From assembly GCA_030825825.1 (NCBI GenBank), contig JAPJPE010000028.1, positions 1-13,242 of the forward strand: 13,242 nucleotides of DNA. Direction: 5' to 3'. The DNA comes from Streptococcus sp. (GTDB lineage Bacteria > Bacillota > Bacilli > Lactobacillales > Streptococcaceae). The position numbers and the translations under genes were made by a program. The notes beneath the pieces were generated by a model. The model saw nothing but the letters and a program-made list of their open reading frames with translations, did not search any database and had not been told where the DNA came from. This document shows, one piece after another, positions 1-7,799 of this stretch; position 1 is the stretch's first letter; every line of letters starts with the position of its first letter.

Positions 1-22
1 TCGACAATCCAAAAACAATTGA

Positions 23-54
23 GAGGCTAGGACTTTTGTCCCAGCCTCTTTTGT
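23..54 (+). terminator. Intrinsic terminator of the upstream gene
   Basis: GAGGCTAGGAC (23-33) and GTCCCAGCCTC (38-48) form an 11-position stem with one A/C mismatch around a TTTT loop, followed by TTTTGT. The T tract lies on the plus strand, so it ends a transcript coming from the left. In frame 2 an open reading ends at a TGA at 20-22, which may be the end of that gene, but too little is present to name it. Confidence 0.85.
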
Positions 55-91
55 ACTAGATAAACAGAAAAACGGATGCTGTCTAAAAATC

Positions 92-120
92 TTGCATTTT
101 TTTGCAATTTAGGTTACAAT
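92..120 (+). promoter_or_regulatory. SigA-type promoter of the ABC exporter operon
   Basis: A -35 hexamer TTGCAT (92-97) and a -10 hexamer TACAAT (115-120) are separated by 17 bases, the optimal spacing for the housekeeping sigma factor. Transcription should start near 127, leaving a leader of about 125 nt before the first ABC gene at 251. It lies just after the upstream terminator, so the ABC genes should be an independent unit. Confidence 0.8.
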
Positions 121-140
121 GAAGACTATAAAAAACGCGT

Positions 141-217
141 AATCCCTAGGGTCTTTCCCTCAGGGAATTTTGTGTGTTTTGACCTATTTTCGGTGGAAAG
201 AAGCTTTGCTTCTACCG
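141..217 (+). promoter_or_regulatory. Structured leader, candidate attenuator of the ABC operon
   Basis: Four short complementary segments alternate: CCCT (144-147), AGGG (148-151), CCCT (157-160) and AGGG (162-165). The last pair can extend to TTCCC/GGGAA (155-159 with 163-167), followed at once by a T-rich run (168-180), which resembles a weak intrinsic terminator. Pairing segment 2 with segment 3 would prevent it. A second hairpin pairs CGGT (191-194) with ACCG (214-217) and AGAAGC (199-204) with GCTTCT (208-213). The structure is seen; attenuation is inferred. A transcriptional attenuator ahead of the pneumococcal PatAB exporter genes is a known precedent, but these ABC proteins are not PatAB. 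Confidence 0.4.
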
Positions 218-250
218 CAGGAAAAAGTATGAATAACATTGGAGGTAATA

Positions 251-1996
251 ATGATTCGATCCTTAATTTCCGAGATCAAAGAATTCAAGAAGCCCTCGAT
301 TTTGGCTTCCTTGTTCATGGTCTTTGAAGTCATGTTTGAGATTTCGATTCCCTTTGTCATGGCGAGTCTTTTGGACCAAGGTGTTCAACAAAGAAACATG
401 AACAATATTTTGTTTTACGGTGGGCTCATGCTGATCTGTGCCTTTCTCTCCCTCTTTTGTGGGATGCAGTCTGCCCGTTATGGCGCTTATGCATCGGCTG
501 GTTTTGCTAAAAACCTTCGTCGGGCCATTTTCAAAAAGGTTCAAACCTTCTCATTTGAGAATATTGATCAGTTCTCATCAGGTGGGTTAGTCACTCGGAT
601 GATGACGGACGTAACCAATGTGCAAAATGCCTATCAAATGGTGATCCGGATCTGTGTAAGGGCACCGCTCAATTTGATCTTTGCCATTGTGGCTTGTTTC
701 TTGATCAATCCGGAAATGGCCATGATCTTTGTCTATGTGACCATCTTTTTGGCAGCTGTCTTAAGCATCATCATGAAGATTGTTTATCCTCTCTTCACAG
801 AAGTATTTGAAGCTTATGACAATCTCAACAACAGCATTCAAGAAAACATCACCAATATGCGGGTGGTGAAGTCCTACGTTAAGGAAGCAGATGAGACCGT
901 TAAATTCAAGAAGGCTTCGCGTTTGATTTATAACATGTTTATGAAGGCTATCCGTGTCGTTGTCTTGAGTAGCCCAGCTATGATGCTTTCCATGTATGCT
1001 TCTTTCCTTTTGATTTCTTGGATTGGAGCTCATCTGATCGTTGGTGGTCAACTCTCCACTGGGAATTTGACCTCTATGTTTAGCTACACCATGACCATTC
1101 TCATGTCGCTCATGATGTTTATGATGATCTTTGTCATGTTGTCGATTTCCATGGCCTCTGTTGAGCGGATCAATGAAGTCTTAACGACCAAAACGACGAT
1201 TGACTCTCCAGAAAACGGGATCAAAAAAGTCGCTGATGGATCCATCAACTTTGAGGATGTGACATTTGCCTATACTGATGAAAATGGCGACAAGACCCAT
1301 GTCTTACAAGGGATTAATCTTTCCATTCGTTCAGGGGAAGTGATTGGTATTTTGGGAGGAACAGGATCAGGGAAATCAAGCTTGGTTCAGTTGATTCCTC
1401 GTCTCTATGATGTCGAGTCTGGTCGTGTGACAGTAGCAGGCCACGATGTCAAAGAATACGATCTTGATTCCCTTCGTAAGCAAGTGGCCATGGTTCTTCA
1501 GACCAATGTCCTTTTCTCTGGTACGATTAAAGAAAATATGCGCTGGGGAAATAAGGATGCGACAGATGAAGAGATCATCGCAGCTTGTAAGATTGCCCAA
1601 GCCGATGAATTTATTCAAGATTTCAAAGAGGGTTATGACACCATGATTGAGCGTGGGGGATCCAACGTCTCTGGTGGCCAACGCCAGCGTCTCTGTATCG
1701 CGCGTGCCCTTCTTATGAATCCGAAGATCTTGATCTTGGATGATTCGACTTCGGCAGTCGATACCAAGACAGATAGTTTGATCCGTCAAGGATTGGCAAC
1801 CAGCTTGAAAGATACGACCAAAATCATCATTGGTCAACGGATTTCCTCTATTCAAGATGCAGATCGTATTATTGTGATGAATGATGGCCAAATCGATGCG
1901 ATCGGTCGTCACGAGGAATTGCTTGCGACCAATGCCATCTACCAAGAAGTATATGAAATGCAAACACAAGGGAAAGGAGAAGCAGATGAAAACTAA
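251..1996 (+). CDS. Heterodimeric ABC exporter, subunit with degenerate ATP site (LmrC/EfrA-like)
   Basis: This 581-residue half-transporter is one half of a type IV ABC exporter in the cytoplasmic membrane, likely a multidrug or lipophilic-compound pump. Six membrane segments fall near residues 17-40, 53-73, 135-153, 156-178, 236-262 and 274-300, and the nucleotide-binding domain runs from about 332 to the end. The Walker A motif is GGTGSGKS (369-376) and the signature is canonical, VSGGQ (473-477). The catalytic Walker B Glu is replaced by Asp498 (LDDSTS) and the switch His by Gln529. Families such as TM287/288, LmrCD and EfrAB place these changes in the subunit with the non-hydrolysing site. 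The ATG at 251 is chosen over the in-frame TTG at 239 because GGAGG (241-245) sits five bases before it. The stop overlaps the partner gene by 11 bases. The substrate is unknown; the sequence does not match PatA as I recall it. Confidence 0.93.
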   Translation: MIRSLISEIKEFKKPSILASLFMVFEVMFEISIPFVMASLLDQGVQQRNMNNILFYGGLMLICAFLSLFCGMQSARYGAYASAGFAKNLRRAIFKKVQTFSFENIDQFSSGGLVTRMMTDVTNVQNAYQMVIRICVRAPLNLIFAIVACFLINPEMAMIFVYVTIFLAAVLSIIMKIVYPLFTEVFEAYDNLNNSIQENITNMRVVKSYVKEADETVKFKKASRLIYNMFMKAIRVVVLSSPAMMLSMYASFLLISWIGAHLIVGGQLSTGNLTSMFSYTMTILMSLMMFMMIFVMLSISMASVERINEVLTTKTTIDSPENGIKKVADGSINFEDVTFAYTDENGDKTHVLQGINLSIRSGEVIGILGGTGSGKSSLVQLIPRLYDVESGRVTVAGHDVKEYDLDSLRKQVAMVLQTNVLFSGTIKENMRWGNKDATDEEIIAACKIAQADEFIQDFKEGYDTMIERGGSNVSGGQRQRLCIARALLMNPKILILDDSTSAVDTKTDSLIRQGLATSLKDTTKIIIGQRISSIQDADRIIVMNDGQIDAIGRHEELLATNAIYQEVYEMQTQGKGEADEN

Positions 1997-3854
1997 GAAA
2001 AAAGCAAATCTAGGCTCTATCCTTCGCCTGCTCGACTTCCTTTGGAAAAACTACAAGGTATCCTTGATTGTTTCCTTTATCTTAATCATTCTATCGTCAC
2101 TTGCGACGGTCAATGTGACAGCTTCGATTCAGTCCTTGGTCGATGTCTATGTGGAGCCCATGCTGACAAGCAATAGCCATGATTTTGGACCGCTCTTGTC
2201 CTTCTTAACACGAGTTGGTTTGATCTGTTTGATCGGGGTACTTGCTAATTATGGCTTTACCTTGATTATGGCGACTGTTTCACAAGACTCACTTAGAAGT
2301 CTTCGAAATCAGTTGTTTGCTCGCATGCAAAAACTGCCGGTACGTTACTTTGATACCCACCAACACGGGGACATCATGTCTATCTATACCAATGATATTG
2401 ATGCCCTTCGCCAAGCGATTGAACAATCCATTCCTCAACTTCTATCCTCAGCGATTACCATCCTTGGGGTAACGATTACCATGCTGACGGTTAGTCCGCT
2501 CTTGTTCTTGATTGTTCTTTTCATGGTCATCGTCATGGTCTTTATCATCAGGGATGTCTCTGGCAAGTCAGGTCGTTACTTCGGGGCCCAACAAAAGAAT
2601 TTGGGGATTGAGAACGGCTTTATTGAAGAAATGATGTCTGGTCAAAAAGTGGTCAAGGCCTTTGTGCATGAAAGAGAAAGCATTGAGGATTTTGATCGGA
2701 TCAATGACCAACTCTTTGAATCTTCTTACCAAGCCAATCGCTATGCCAATGTCCTCATGCCAATTCTTGGGAACTTGGGAAATGTTTCCTTTGTTCTAAC
2801 AGCCTTGATCGGGGGACTCTTTGCGCTAAACGGCGTCGGTGGTTTAACCATTGGTGGTCTCATGGCCTTTCTGCAATTGAACCGTTCCTTCACAGGTCCC
2901 ATTGCTCAGGTCTCTCAACAATTGAACTTTGTCCTCATGGCCTTGGCTGGTGGAGATCGTGTCTTTGATCTTTTAGACGAAGAAGAAGAAGTCGACCAAG
3001 GAAAAGTGACGCTGGTCAATTATGAACTGGTCGATGGAGAAATGGTCGAAACTGATCAGAAAACCAACAAATGGGCTTGGAAACACCCACGTCCAAACGG
3101 AGATTACCAGCTTGTGAAGATGGTCGGAAATGTGGTCTTTGATGATGTTGATTTCTCTTATGATGGGAAGAAACAAATCCTTCATGGCATCAACTTGTAC
3201 GCGGATAAGGGGCAAAAAGTGGCCTTTGTCGGAGCGACTGGTGCGGGAAAGACAACCATTACCAACTTGATCAACCGATTCTATGATATCCAATCCGGAA
3301 TGATTACTTATGATGGGATCGATATTAAATTGATTGAGAAAGATTCTCTGCGTCGTTCCCTTGGAATCGTTCTTCAAGATACCCACTTATTTACTGGTAC
3401 GATTGCAGAAAACATCGCTTATGGCCGTGCTGATGCAACACGGGAAGAAATCCTTGAAGCAGCTCGGATTGCCAATGTGGATTCCTTTGTTAAGCACTTG
3501 GATCAGGGCTATGAAACGGTCTTGACGGATGATGGTGCTGGCCTTTCAAACGGTCAACGACAATTGATCGCCATTGCCCGTGCAGCCCTTGCCAATGCGC
3601 CAGTCTTGATTCTGGACGAAGCGACGTCTTCGATCGACTCACGGACAGAGAAGATGGTGCAAGAAGGGATGGACCGCTTGATGGAAGGTCGGACTGTCTT
3701 TGTCATTGCCCACCGTCTATCGACAATTGTCAATTCCGATGTCATCATGGTGATGGACCATGGACGCATCATCGAGCGAGGCGACCATGCTTCCTTGATG
3801 GCAGAAAAAGGAACCTATCACCGTTTGTACACCGGTGGACTTGAAATTGATTAA
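1986..3854 (+). CDS. Heterodimeric ABC exporter, catalytic subunit (LmrD/EfrB-like)
   Basis: This is the 622-residue partner half-transporter. Membrane segments lie near residues 24-47, 73-98, 150-170, 172-190, 258-282 and 288-310. The ATPase domain has Walker A GATGAGKT (416-423), catalytic Glu545 after Asp544, and switch His576. Its signature motif is altered to LSNGQ (520-524). The catalytic residues of this subunit combined with the intact signature of the other make the working site, and the altered signature completes the degenerate site. A charged segment of about 50 residues (331-381, including WAWKHPRPNG) separates the membrane and ATPase domains; LmrD-type proteins carry a comparable insert as far as I recall. 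The ATG at 1986 follows AAGGAG (1974-1979) with six bases between, and overlaps the preceding gene by 11 bases, so the two are translationally coupled. A longer upstream reading is only the other frame of the first gene. Confidence 0.93.
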   Translation: MKTKKKANLGSILRLLDFLWKNYKVSLIVSFILIILSSLATVNVTASIQSLVDVYVEPMLTSNSHDFGPLLSFLTRVGLICLIGVLANYGFTLIMATVSQDSLRSLRNQLFARMQKLPVRYFDTHQHGDIMSIYTNDIDALRQAIEQSIPQLLSSAITILGVTITMLTVSPLLFLIVLFMVIVMVFIIRDVSGKSGRYFGAQQKNLGIENGFIEEMMSGQKVVKAFVHERESIEDFDRINDQLFESSYQANRYANVLMPILGNLGNVSFVLTALIGGLFALNGVGGLTIGGLMAFLQLNRSFTGPIAQVSQQLNFVLMALAGGDRVFDLLDEEEEVDQGKVTLVNYELVDGEMVETDQKTNKWAWKHPRPNGDYQLVKMVGNVVFDDVDFSYDGKKQILHGINLYADKGQKVAFVGATGAGKTTITNLINRFYDIQSGMITYDGIDIKLIEKDSLRRSLGIVLQDTHLFTGTIAENIAYGRADATREEILEAARIANVDSFVKHLDQGYETVLTDDGAGLSNGQRQLIAIARAALANAPVLILDEATSSIDSRTEKMVQEGMDRLMEGRTVFVIAHRLSTIVNSDVIMVMDHGRIIERGDHASLMAEKGTYHRLYTGGLEID

Positions 3855-3857
3855 ACC

Positions 3858-3890
3858 AAAAAAGCTTGAGCGTTGGCTCAGGCTTTTTGC
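3858..3890. terminator. Bidirectional terminator between the ABC operon and the peroxidase gene
   Basis: Complementary arms 3859-3871 and 3876-3888 form a 13-position stem with one mismatched or wobble position, a GTTG loop, an A run on the left and a T run on the right. It can stop the ABC operon transcript on the plus strand and the convergent peroxidase transcript on the minus strand. The two stop codons lie at 3852-3854 and 3891-3893. Confidence 0.85.
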
Positions 3891-4373
3891 TTATTTTTCA
3901 AGCAATTCTTGGATTAAGTCTTCCATAGCAGCTGGTTCTGTTTTGGAGGAGAAGCGTTGGGCGACTTGGCCTTGTCGGTCGATGACAAATTTTGCGAAGT
4001 TCCATTCGATGCGTTTGCCCAGTGGTCCAGTTGCTTGGCTTTTGAGCCAGTCATAAAGAGGAAGGGCTTCTTTGCCATTGACCTTGGCTTTGGCGAATCG
4101 TGGAAAGGTGGTCTGGTAGTTGAGGCTACAGAAGCTATTGATTTCTTCTGCAGTTCCTGGAGCTTGCCCCATGAATTGGTTACAAGGGATGTCTAGGATT
4201 TCAAGCCCCTTATCTTGGTAGCGCTGGTAAAGATCTTGCAGTCCTTGGTATTGCGGGGTTAGGCCACAGCCTGTTGCTGTATTGACCACGATGAGGACCT
4301 TACCTTGGTAGTGGGAAAGAGAAATTTCTTCCCCTTGTTGGTTTTCTAAAGAAAAATCATAAATGCTGGTCAT
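3891..4373 (-). CDS. gpoA: Glutathione peroxidase family, probably thioredoxin-dependent peroxidase
   Basis: This 160-residue cytoplasmic peroxidase reduces hydrogen peroxide and organic or lipid hydroperoxides. The family motifs are plain: NTATGCGLTPQY with peroxidatic Cys36, IPCNQF with Gln66, and EWNFAKF with Trp124 and Asn125, which complete the catalytic tetrad. Cys36, Cys64 and Cys82 fall at the same numbers as in yeast Gpx3/Orp1, where Cys36 and Cys82 form the thioredoxin-reduced disulfide, so a two-Cys thioredoxin-dependent mechanism is likely despite the name. The start is placed at 4373 (MTSIYDF) because the AAAGG ribosome site abuts the alternative ATG at 4382, too close to serve it, and is nine bases from 4373. 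Streptococcal homologues also begin MTS. The gene is convergent with the ABC operon and divergent from rexB. The symbol follows the S. pyogenes usage. Confidence 0.92.
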   Translation of the reverse strand: MTSIYDFSLENQQGEEISLSHYQGKVLIVVNTATGCGLTPQYQGLQDLYQRYQDKGLEILDIPCNQFMGQAPGTAEEINSFCSLNYQTTFPRFAKAKVNGKEALPLYDWLKSQATGPLGKRIEWNFAKFVIDRQGQVAQRFSSKTEPAAMEDLIQELLEK

Positions 4374-4404
4374 CGGGATCATCCTTTCTGTTTCTTTAGC
4401 TTTT

Positions 4405-4413
4405 ATTGTAGCA
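4405..4413 (-). promoter_or_regulatory. Extended -10 promoter of the peroxidase gene
   Basis: Read on the minus strand the sequence is TGCTACAAT: a TG dinucleotide, one base, then a TACAAT -10 hexamer (4405-4410). No good -35 hexamer lies 16-18 bases upstream, which extended -10 promoters tolerate. Initiation would fall about 25-30 bases before the chosen start codon. No PerR-like operator was recognised. Confidence 0.6.
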
Positions 4414-4475
4414 CAAATGTCCTAAAATTGGGGCAAGAGGAGCATGACTTCTTGCTTTAGTCCCTCCTGCGAAAA

Positions 4476-4484
4476 TGATATAAT
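4476..4484 (+). promoter_or_regulatory. Extended -10 promoter of the rexBA operon
   Basis: TGATATAAT contains a perfect TATAAT (4479-4484) with the TG of an extended -10 element one base upstream. The nearest TTGCTT (4452-4457) is 21 bases away, too far for a normal -35. Transcription would start near 4491, about 40 bases before the rexB start. It lies about 70 bases from the divergent peroxidase -10. Confidence 0.75.
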
Positions 4485-4532
4485 AAGAAGATAATAAGCT
4501 CTCAAGAAAGTGCCCAAAGGAGAACGGATCGG

Positions 4533-7500
4533 ATGAAATTACTCTATACGGATGTTCGGACCCCCTTGACCCAGGTCCTGACGCAAGAGGCCGTAAGGTT
4601 AGTAGAAGAGGGCAAGCGTGTGTTTTACATTGCACCTAACTCTCTTTCCTTTGAAAAAGAAGCCAAGGTCTTGTCCTATTTAGAAGGTCAGGCTTCTTTT
4701 GCCATTACCGTCACGCGCTTTGCCCAAATGGCCCGTTATTTCATCCTGAATCAGGTTTTTGAGGAGCAACCCTTGGATGACATCGGTCTCGGCATGCTAT
4801 TTTTTAAAGCTCTGTCCCAGATGAAGGAGCAGGATCTCAAAGTTTACGGGGCCCTGCGCAAGGATCCTCAGTTTATCCAGCAATTGGTCCAGCTCTATCA
4901 TGAATTGCAGACGGCCCAGATGGATTTTACCGATTTGGAGTTGCTCGAGGAAGCTGAAAAAAGAGAGGACCTCTTGGCGATTTTTGAAGCGGTCTCTGAG
5001 ATGCTGGTACAGCACAAGTATGAATCCCAGTCCAAGATGGCCTTTTTCCTCAATCAGGTCGAAGAAGGGCAGCTGGAAGAGCAATTACAGAATGTGGCGA
5101 TCGTCGTCGATGGCTTCACGCGTTTTTCTGCAGAAGAAGAGGCATTGATTGGTCTCCTTCACCGAAAAGGAGTAGAGATTGTCATCGGGGTCTATGCCAG
5201 TGAAAAAGCTTATCGGGCAAGCTTTAGAGAGGGAAATCTTTACCAAGCCAGTGTTGACTTTCTCCTCCAGCTGGCAAAGACTTTTGAGGTACAGCCTCAG
5301 TATTGTGGGCAAGCGATCGAAGACTCTTTTAGTCGCATTACCCGCATGTTAGAAGCGCGCTATGATTTTTCACAAGTGGAAAATGAGCTCAAAGAGGACG
5401 ATCGAACAGCGGTCCAACTCTGGCAAACCAATACACAAAAAGAAGAGTTGGAATATGTCGCTAAATCCATCCGTCAGCGTCTTCATGATGGGGCACGCTA
5501 TCGGGATATTCGGGTCTTGCTAGGCGATGTGGAAGCTTATCAACTGCAACTCAAGACCATTTTTGACCAGTATCAGATTCCCTTTTACTTGGGACGAAGT
5601 GAGGCCATGGTCCACCATCCCTTGATTCAGGTCATTGAATCGCTAGGGCGGATCAAGCAGTTCAATTACCAGACAGAAGATGTCATCAATCTGTTGAAAA
5701 CGGGTCTGTATAGTGATCTGACGCAAGAAGAAGTCGATGCTTTTGAGCAATACCTTCGTTTTGCGGAAGTAAAGGGCGCTACAAAATTTCATAAGCCTTT
5801 TACTAGCAATCGTCAGGGGAAGTTTAATTTGGAAGAGCTCAATACTCTCCGGGAACGCGTCGTAGAACCTTTAGCTCCTTTCTTTTCACAGCGCAAACAA
5901 AAGGTGACCCATCTCTTAACCGCCTTTACAGAGTTTCTGCAAGAGGCCCAGCTTTCTCAGAATCTACAAGCTTTGATCAAGGATCTAGCCTTGAAAGAGC
6001 AGGAGCGCTATGATCAGGTCTGGAAGGCCTTTCTCCATGTCTTAGAGGAGTTGAACGTGGTTTTTGAGGACCAAGAGCTGACTGTAGATGACTTTCTAGC
6101 TCTCCTCTTATCGGGGATGCAATTGTCTCAATACCGGACAGTTCCTGCTACGGTCGATGTGGTGACGGTTCAGTCCTATGACTTGATTGAACCCTTGACA
6201 GCGCCGTATGTCTACGCGATCGGGCTGACTCAGGAGCGTTTTCCAAAGATTGCTCAGAATACCTCTCTGCTCAGTGAAGAAGAGCGCCAGCAACTGAATG
6301 AGGCCACCCAAGAAGGAGCAGAGCTCCAGGTGGTGACCAGCGAAAATCTCAAGAAGAATCGCTTTGTGGCAGTTTCGCTCCTCAATGCGGCGACCAACCA
6401 ACTGGTCCTATCGGCTCCTAGCTTGGTCAATGAAATGGAAGATAGTGTCTCTCCTTACCTTGTCGAATTGACCAAGGAACCTATTGCCATCGAGTGGACG
6501 ACCAAACAAGCCCAAGCTTCGAGTGATGATATCGGGACCTACCGGGCCCTCTTAGCGCGCGTGATCGAACTCCATCAAAAAGAAATTACGAGTGAGTTGT
6601 CTCCTGAAGAAGCCAGCTTTTGGGGTGTGGCGGTACGGGTCTTGCGCAAGAAATTAGCCGCTGAAGGCATCCAGATTCCTCAAATTTCAACGGAATTAAA
6701 GAGCCGTCAGCTTCAGTCGGATACGCTTCAAGCGCTCTATCCAGAAGGCAAAGCCTTGACCTTATCTGCTTCTGCCTTGAATGAATACTACAAGCACCAG
6801 TATGCTTTTTATCTGCGCTATGTCTTGGGCTTACAAGAGGATGAGACGATCCGGCCAGACGCCCGCAGTCATGGGAATTTCTTGCATCGGATCTTTGAAA
6901 GGGTCTTAAAAGATAGCTCCGATCAAGCTTTTGATCAGCGCTTAAGCGAGGCGATTCGAGAAACCAGCCAAGAAGCAGAGTTCCAGCAATTGTATGGAGA
7001 AAATGGAGAGACCGAGTTTATTCGCAACTTGCTTCTTGATACCGCTAAAACAACGGGCCGTGTCCTCGCCCAGCAAAATGGCATCGAGACCATTGGTGAG
7101 GAGACCCTCTTTGGTGGAAGCACCCACACCTCTTATCCATTGTCCGATGGCAGGCTCTTACAGTTACGAGGCAAGGTGGATCGCATTGATCAGTTAAGTG
7201 ATCGGGGAGCTCTTGGCGTTGTGGATTACAAGTCCAGTCTGACGCAGTTCCACTATGACAAGTTCTTTAATGGACTGAATTCTCAATTGCCGACCTATCT
7301 CTCTGCGATTCAGGATTTGAAGGAGTACCAAGAGGAGCAGGGGATTTTCGGAGCCATGTATTTGGAAATGGGAGATCCTGTAGTGGATCTGAAAAAGACC
7401 AAGACAGTAGAGGATGCCATCAACCAAACCATGAAAAGTCAACAGTACAAGGGGCTCTTTATGGCAGAACAGGCGCCTTATCTGGGCGAGGCCTATGATA

Positions 7501-7799
7501 AGAACAAGGCCATGATGCTGAGTAAGGAAGAACTAGACTTGCTACTCTTGTACAATGCTTATCTTTATAAAACAGCAGCAGAAGGGATCCACAAGGGGCA
7601 ATTTGCCATCAATCCCTATAGTGAAAATGGGCGCAATATCGCACCATATGTGGAGCAGTTTAAATCCATTACAGGATTTGAAGCCGATCGTCACCTAGGT
7701 CAGGCACGGTTCTTGACCAAACTGGACCAAAAAGGAATACGCGGTGAAAAGGTGAAAGCCGCTTGGATCGAGAAGATGAAGGAGGTCTTGAACAAATGA
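4533..7799 (+). CDS. rexB: RexB, AddB-type subunit of the helicase-nuclease
   Basis: RexB (1088 residues) pairs with RexA to process double-strand DNA ends, degrading until Chi and then leaving a 3' tail for RecA. The N-terminal half has the AddB fold without an ATPase motif: residues 1-30, where classical AddB has a GKT/GKS loop, read YTDVRTPLTQVLTQEA. The C-terminal nuclease domain is intact: GNFLH with His785, GKVDRID with Asp883, and DYKS with Asp898 and Lys900. The four cysteines that hold the iron-sulfur cluster in Bacillus AddB are absent. His755 stands at the first position (YYKHQYAFY), and residues 1037-1047 (APYVEQFKSIT) contain none of the others; I see one Cys in the whole protein. 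The ATG at 4533 follows AAAGGAG (4516-4522) with ten bases between. The TGA overlaps the rexA ATG by four bases. Confidence 0.96.
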   Translation: MKLLYTDVRTPLTQVLTQEAVRLVEEGKRVFYIAPNSLSFEKEAKVLSYLEGQASFAITVTRFAQMARYFILNQVFEEQPLDDIGLGMLFFKALSQMKEQDLKVYGALRKDPQFIQQLVQLYHELQTAQMDFTDLELLEEAEKREDLLAIFEAVSEMLVQHKYESQSKMAFFLNQVEEGQLEEQLQNVAIVVDGFTRFSAEEEALIGLLHRKGVEIVIGVYASEKAYRASFREGNLYQASVDFLLQLAKTFEVQPQYCGQAIEDSFSRITRMLEARYDFSQVENELKEDDRTAVQLWQTNTQKEELEYVAKSIRQRLHDGARYRDIRVLLGDVEAYQLQLKTIFDQYQIPFYLGRSEAMVHHPLIQVIESLGRIKQFNYQTEDVINLLKTGLYSDLTQEEVDAFEQYLRFAEVKGATKFHKPFTSNRQGKFNLEELNTLRERVVEPLAPFFSQRKQKVTHLLTAFTEFLQEAQLSQNLQALIKDLALKEQERYDQVWKAFLHVLEELNVVFEDQELTVDDFLALLLSGMQLSQYRTVPATVDVVTVQSYDLIEPLTAPYVYAIGLTQERFPKIAQNTSLLSEEERQQLNEATQEGAELQVVTSENLKKNRFVAVSLLNAATNQLVLSAPSLVNEMEDSVSPYLVELTKEPIAIEWTTKQAQASSDDIGTYRALLARVIELHQKEITSELSPEEASFWGVAVRVLRKKLAAEGIQIPQISTELKSRQLQSDTLQALYPEGKALTLSASALNEYYKHQYAFYLRYVLGLQEDETIRPDARSHGNFLHRIFERVLKDSSDQAFDQRLSEAIRETSQEAEFQQLYGENGETEFIRNLLLDTAKTTGRVLAQQNGIETIGEETLFGGSTHTSYPLSDGRLLQLRGKVDRIDQLSDRGALGVVDYKSSLTQFHYDKFFNGLNSQLPTYLSAIQDLKEYQEEQGIFGAMYLEMGDPVVDLKKTKTVEDAINQTMKSQQYKGLFMAEQAPYLGEAYDKNKAMMLSKEELDLLLLYNAYLYKTAAEGIHKGQFAINPYSENGRNIAPYVEQFKSITGFEADRHLGQARFLTKLDQKGIRGEKVKAAWIEKMKEVLNK

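Noticed and set aside
76..228. Plus-strand frame reading through the leader of the ABC operon from ATG at 76
   Set aside because: Its start lies upstream of the promoter -10 at 115-120, it has no ribosome site, and it runs through the leader hairpins.
239..250. TTG at 239 as the start of the first ABC gene
   Set aside because: The GGAGG ribosome site lies inside this stretch and is correctly spaced for the ATG at 251.
1376..1969. 197-codon minus-strand open frame inside the first ABC gene
   Set aside because: It lies wholly opposite a well-supported gene, has no ribosome site, and its protein shows no family motif. It reflects the codon pattern of the plus-strand ATPase domain.
251..3854. 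Calling the ABC pair patA/patB
   Set aside because: The membrane-domain sequence of the first protein differs clearly from PatA as I recall it, and resembles the LmrC/EfrA group more. No symbol is assigned.
7763..7795. TTG at 7763 as the start of rexA
   Set aside because: The strong AAGGAGG at 7779-7785 and the ATGA overlap with the rexB stop point to the ATG at 7796.
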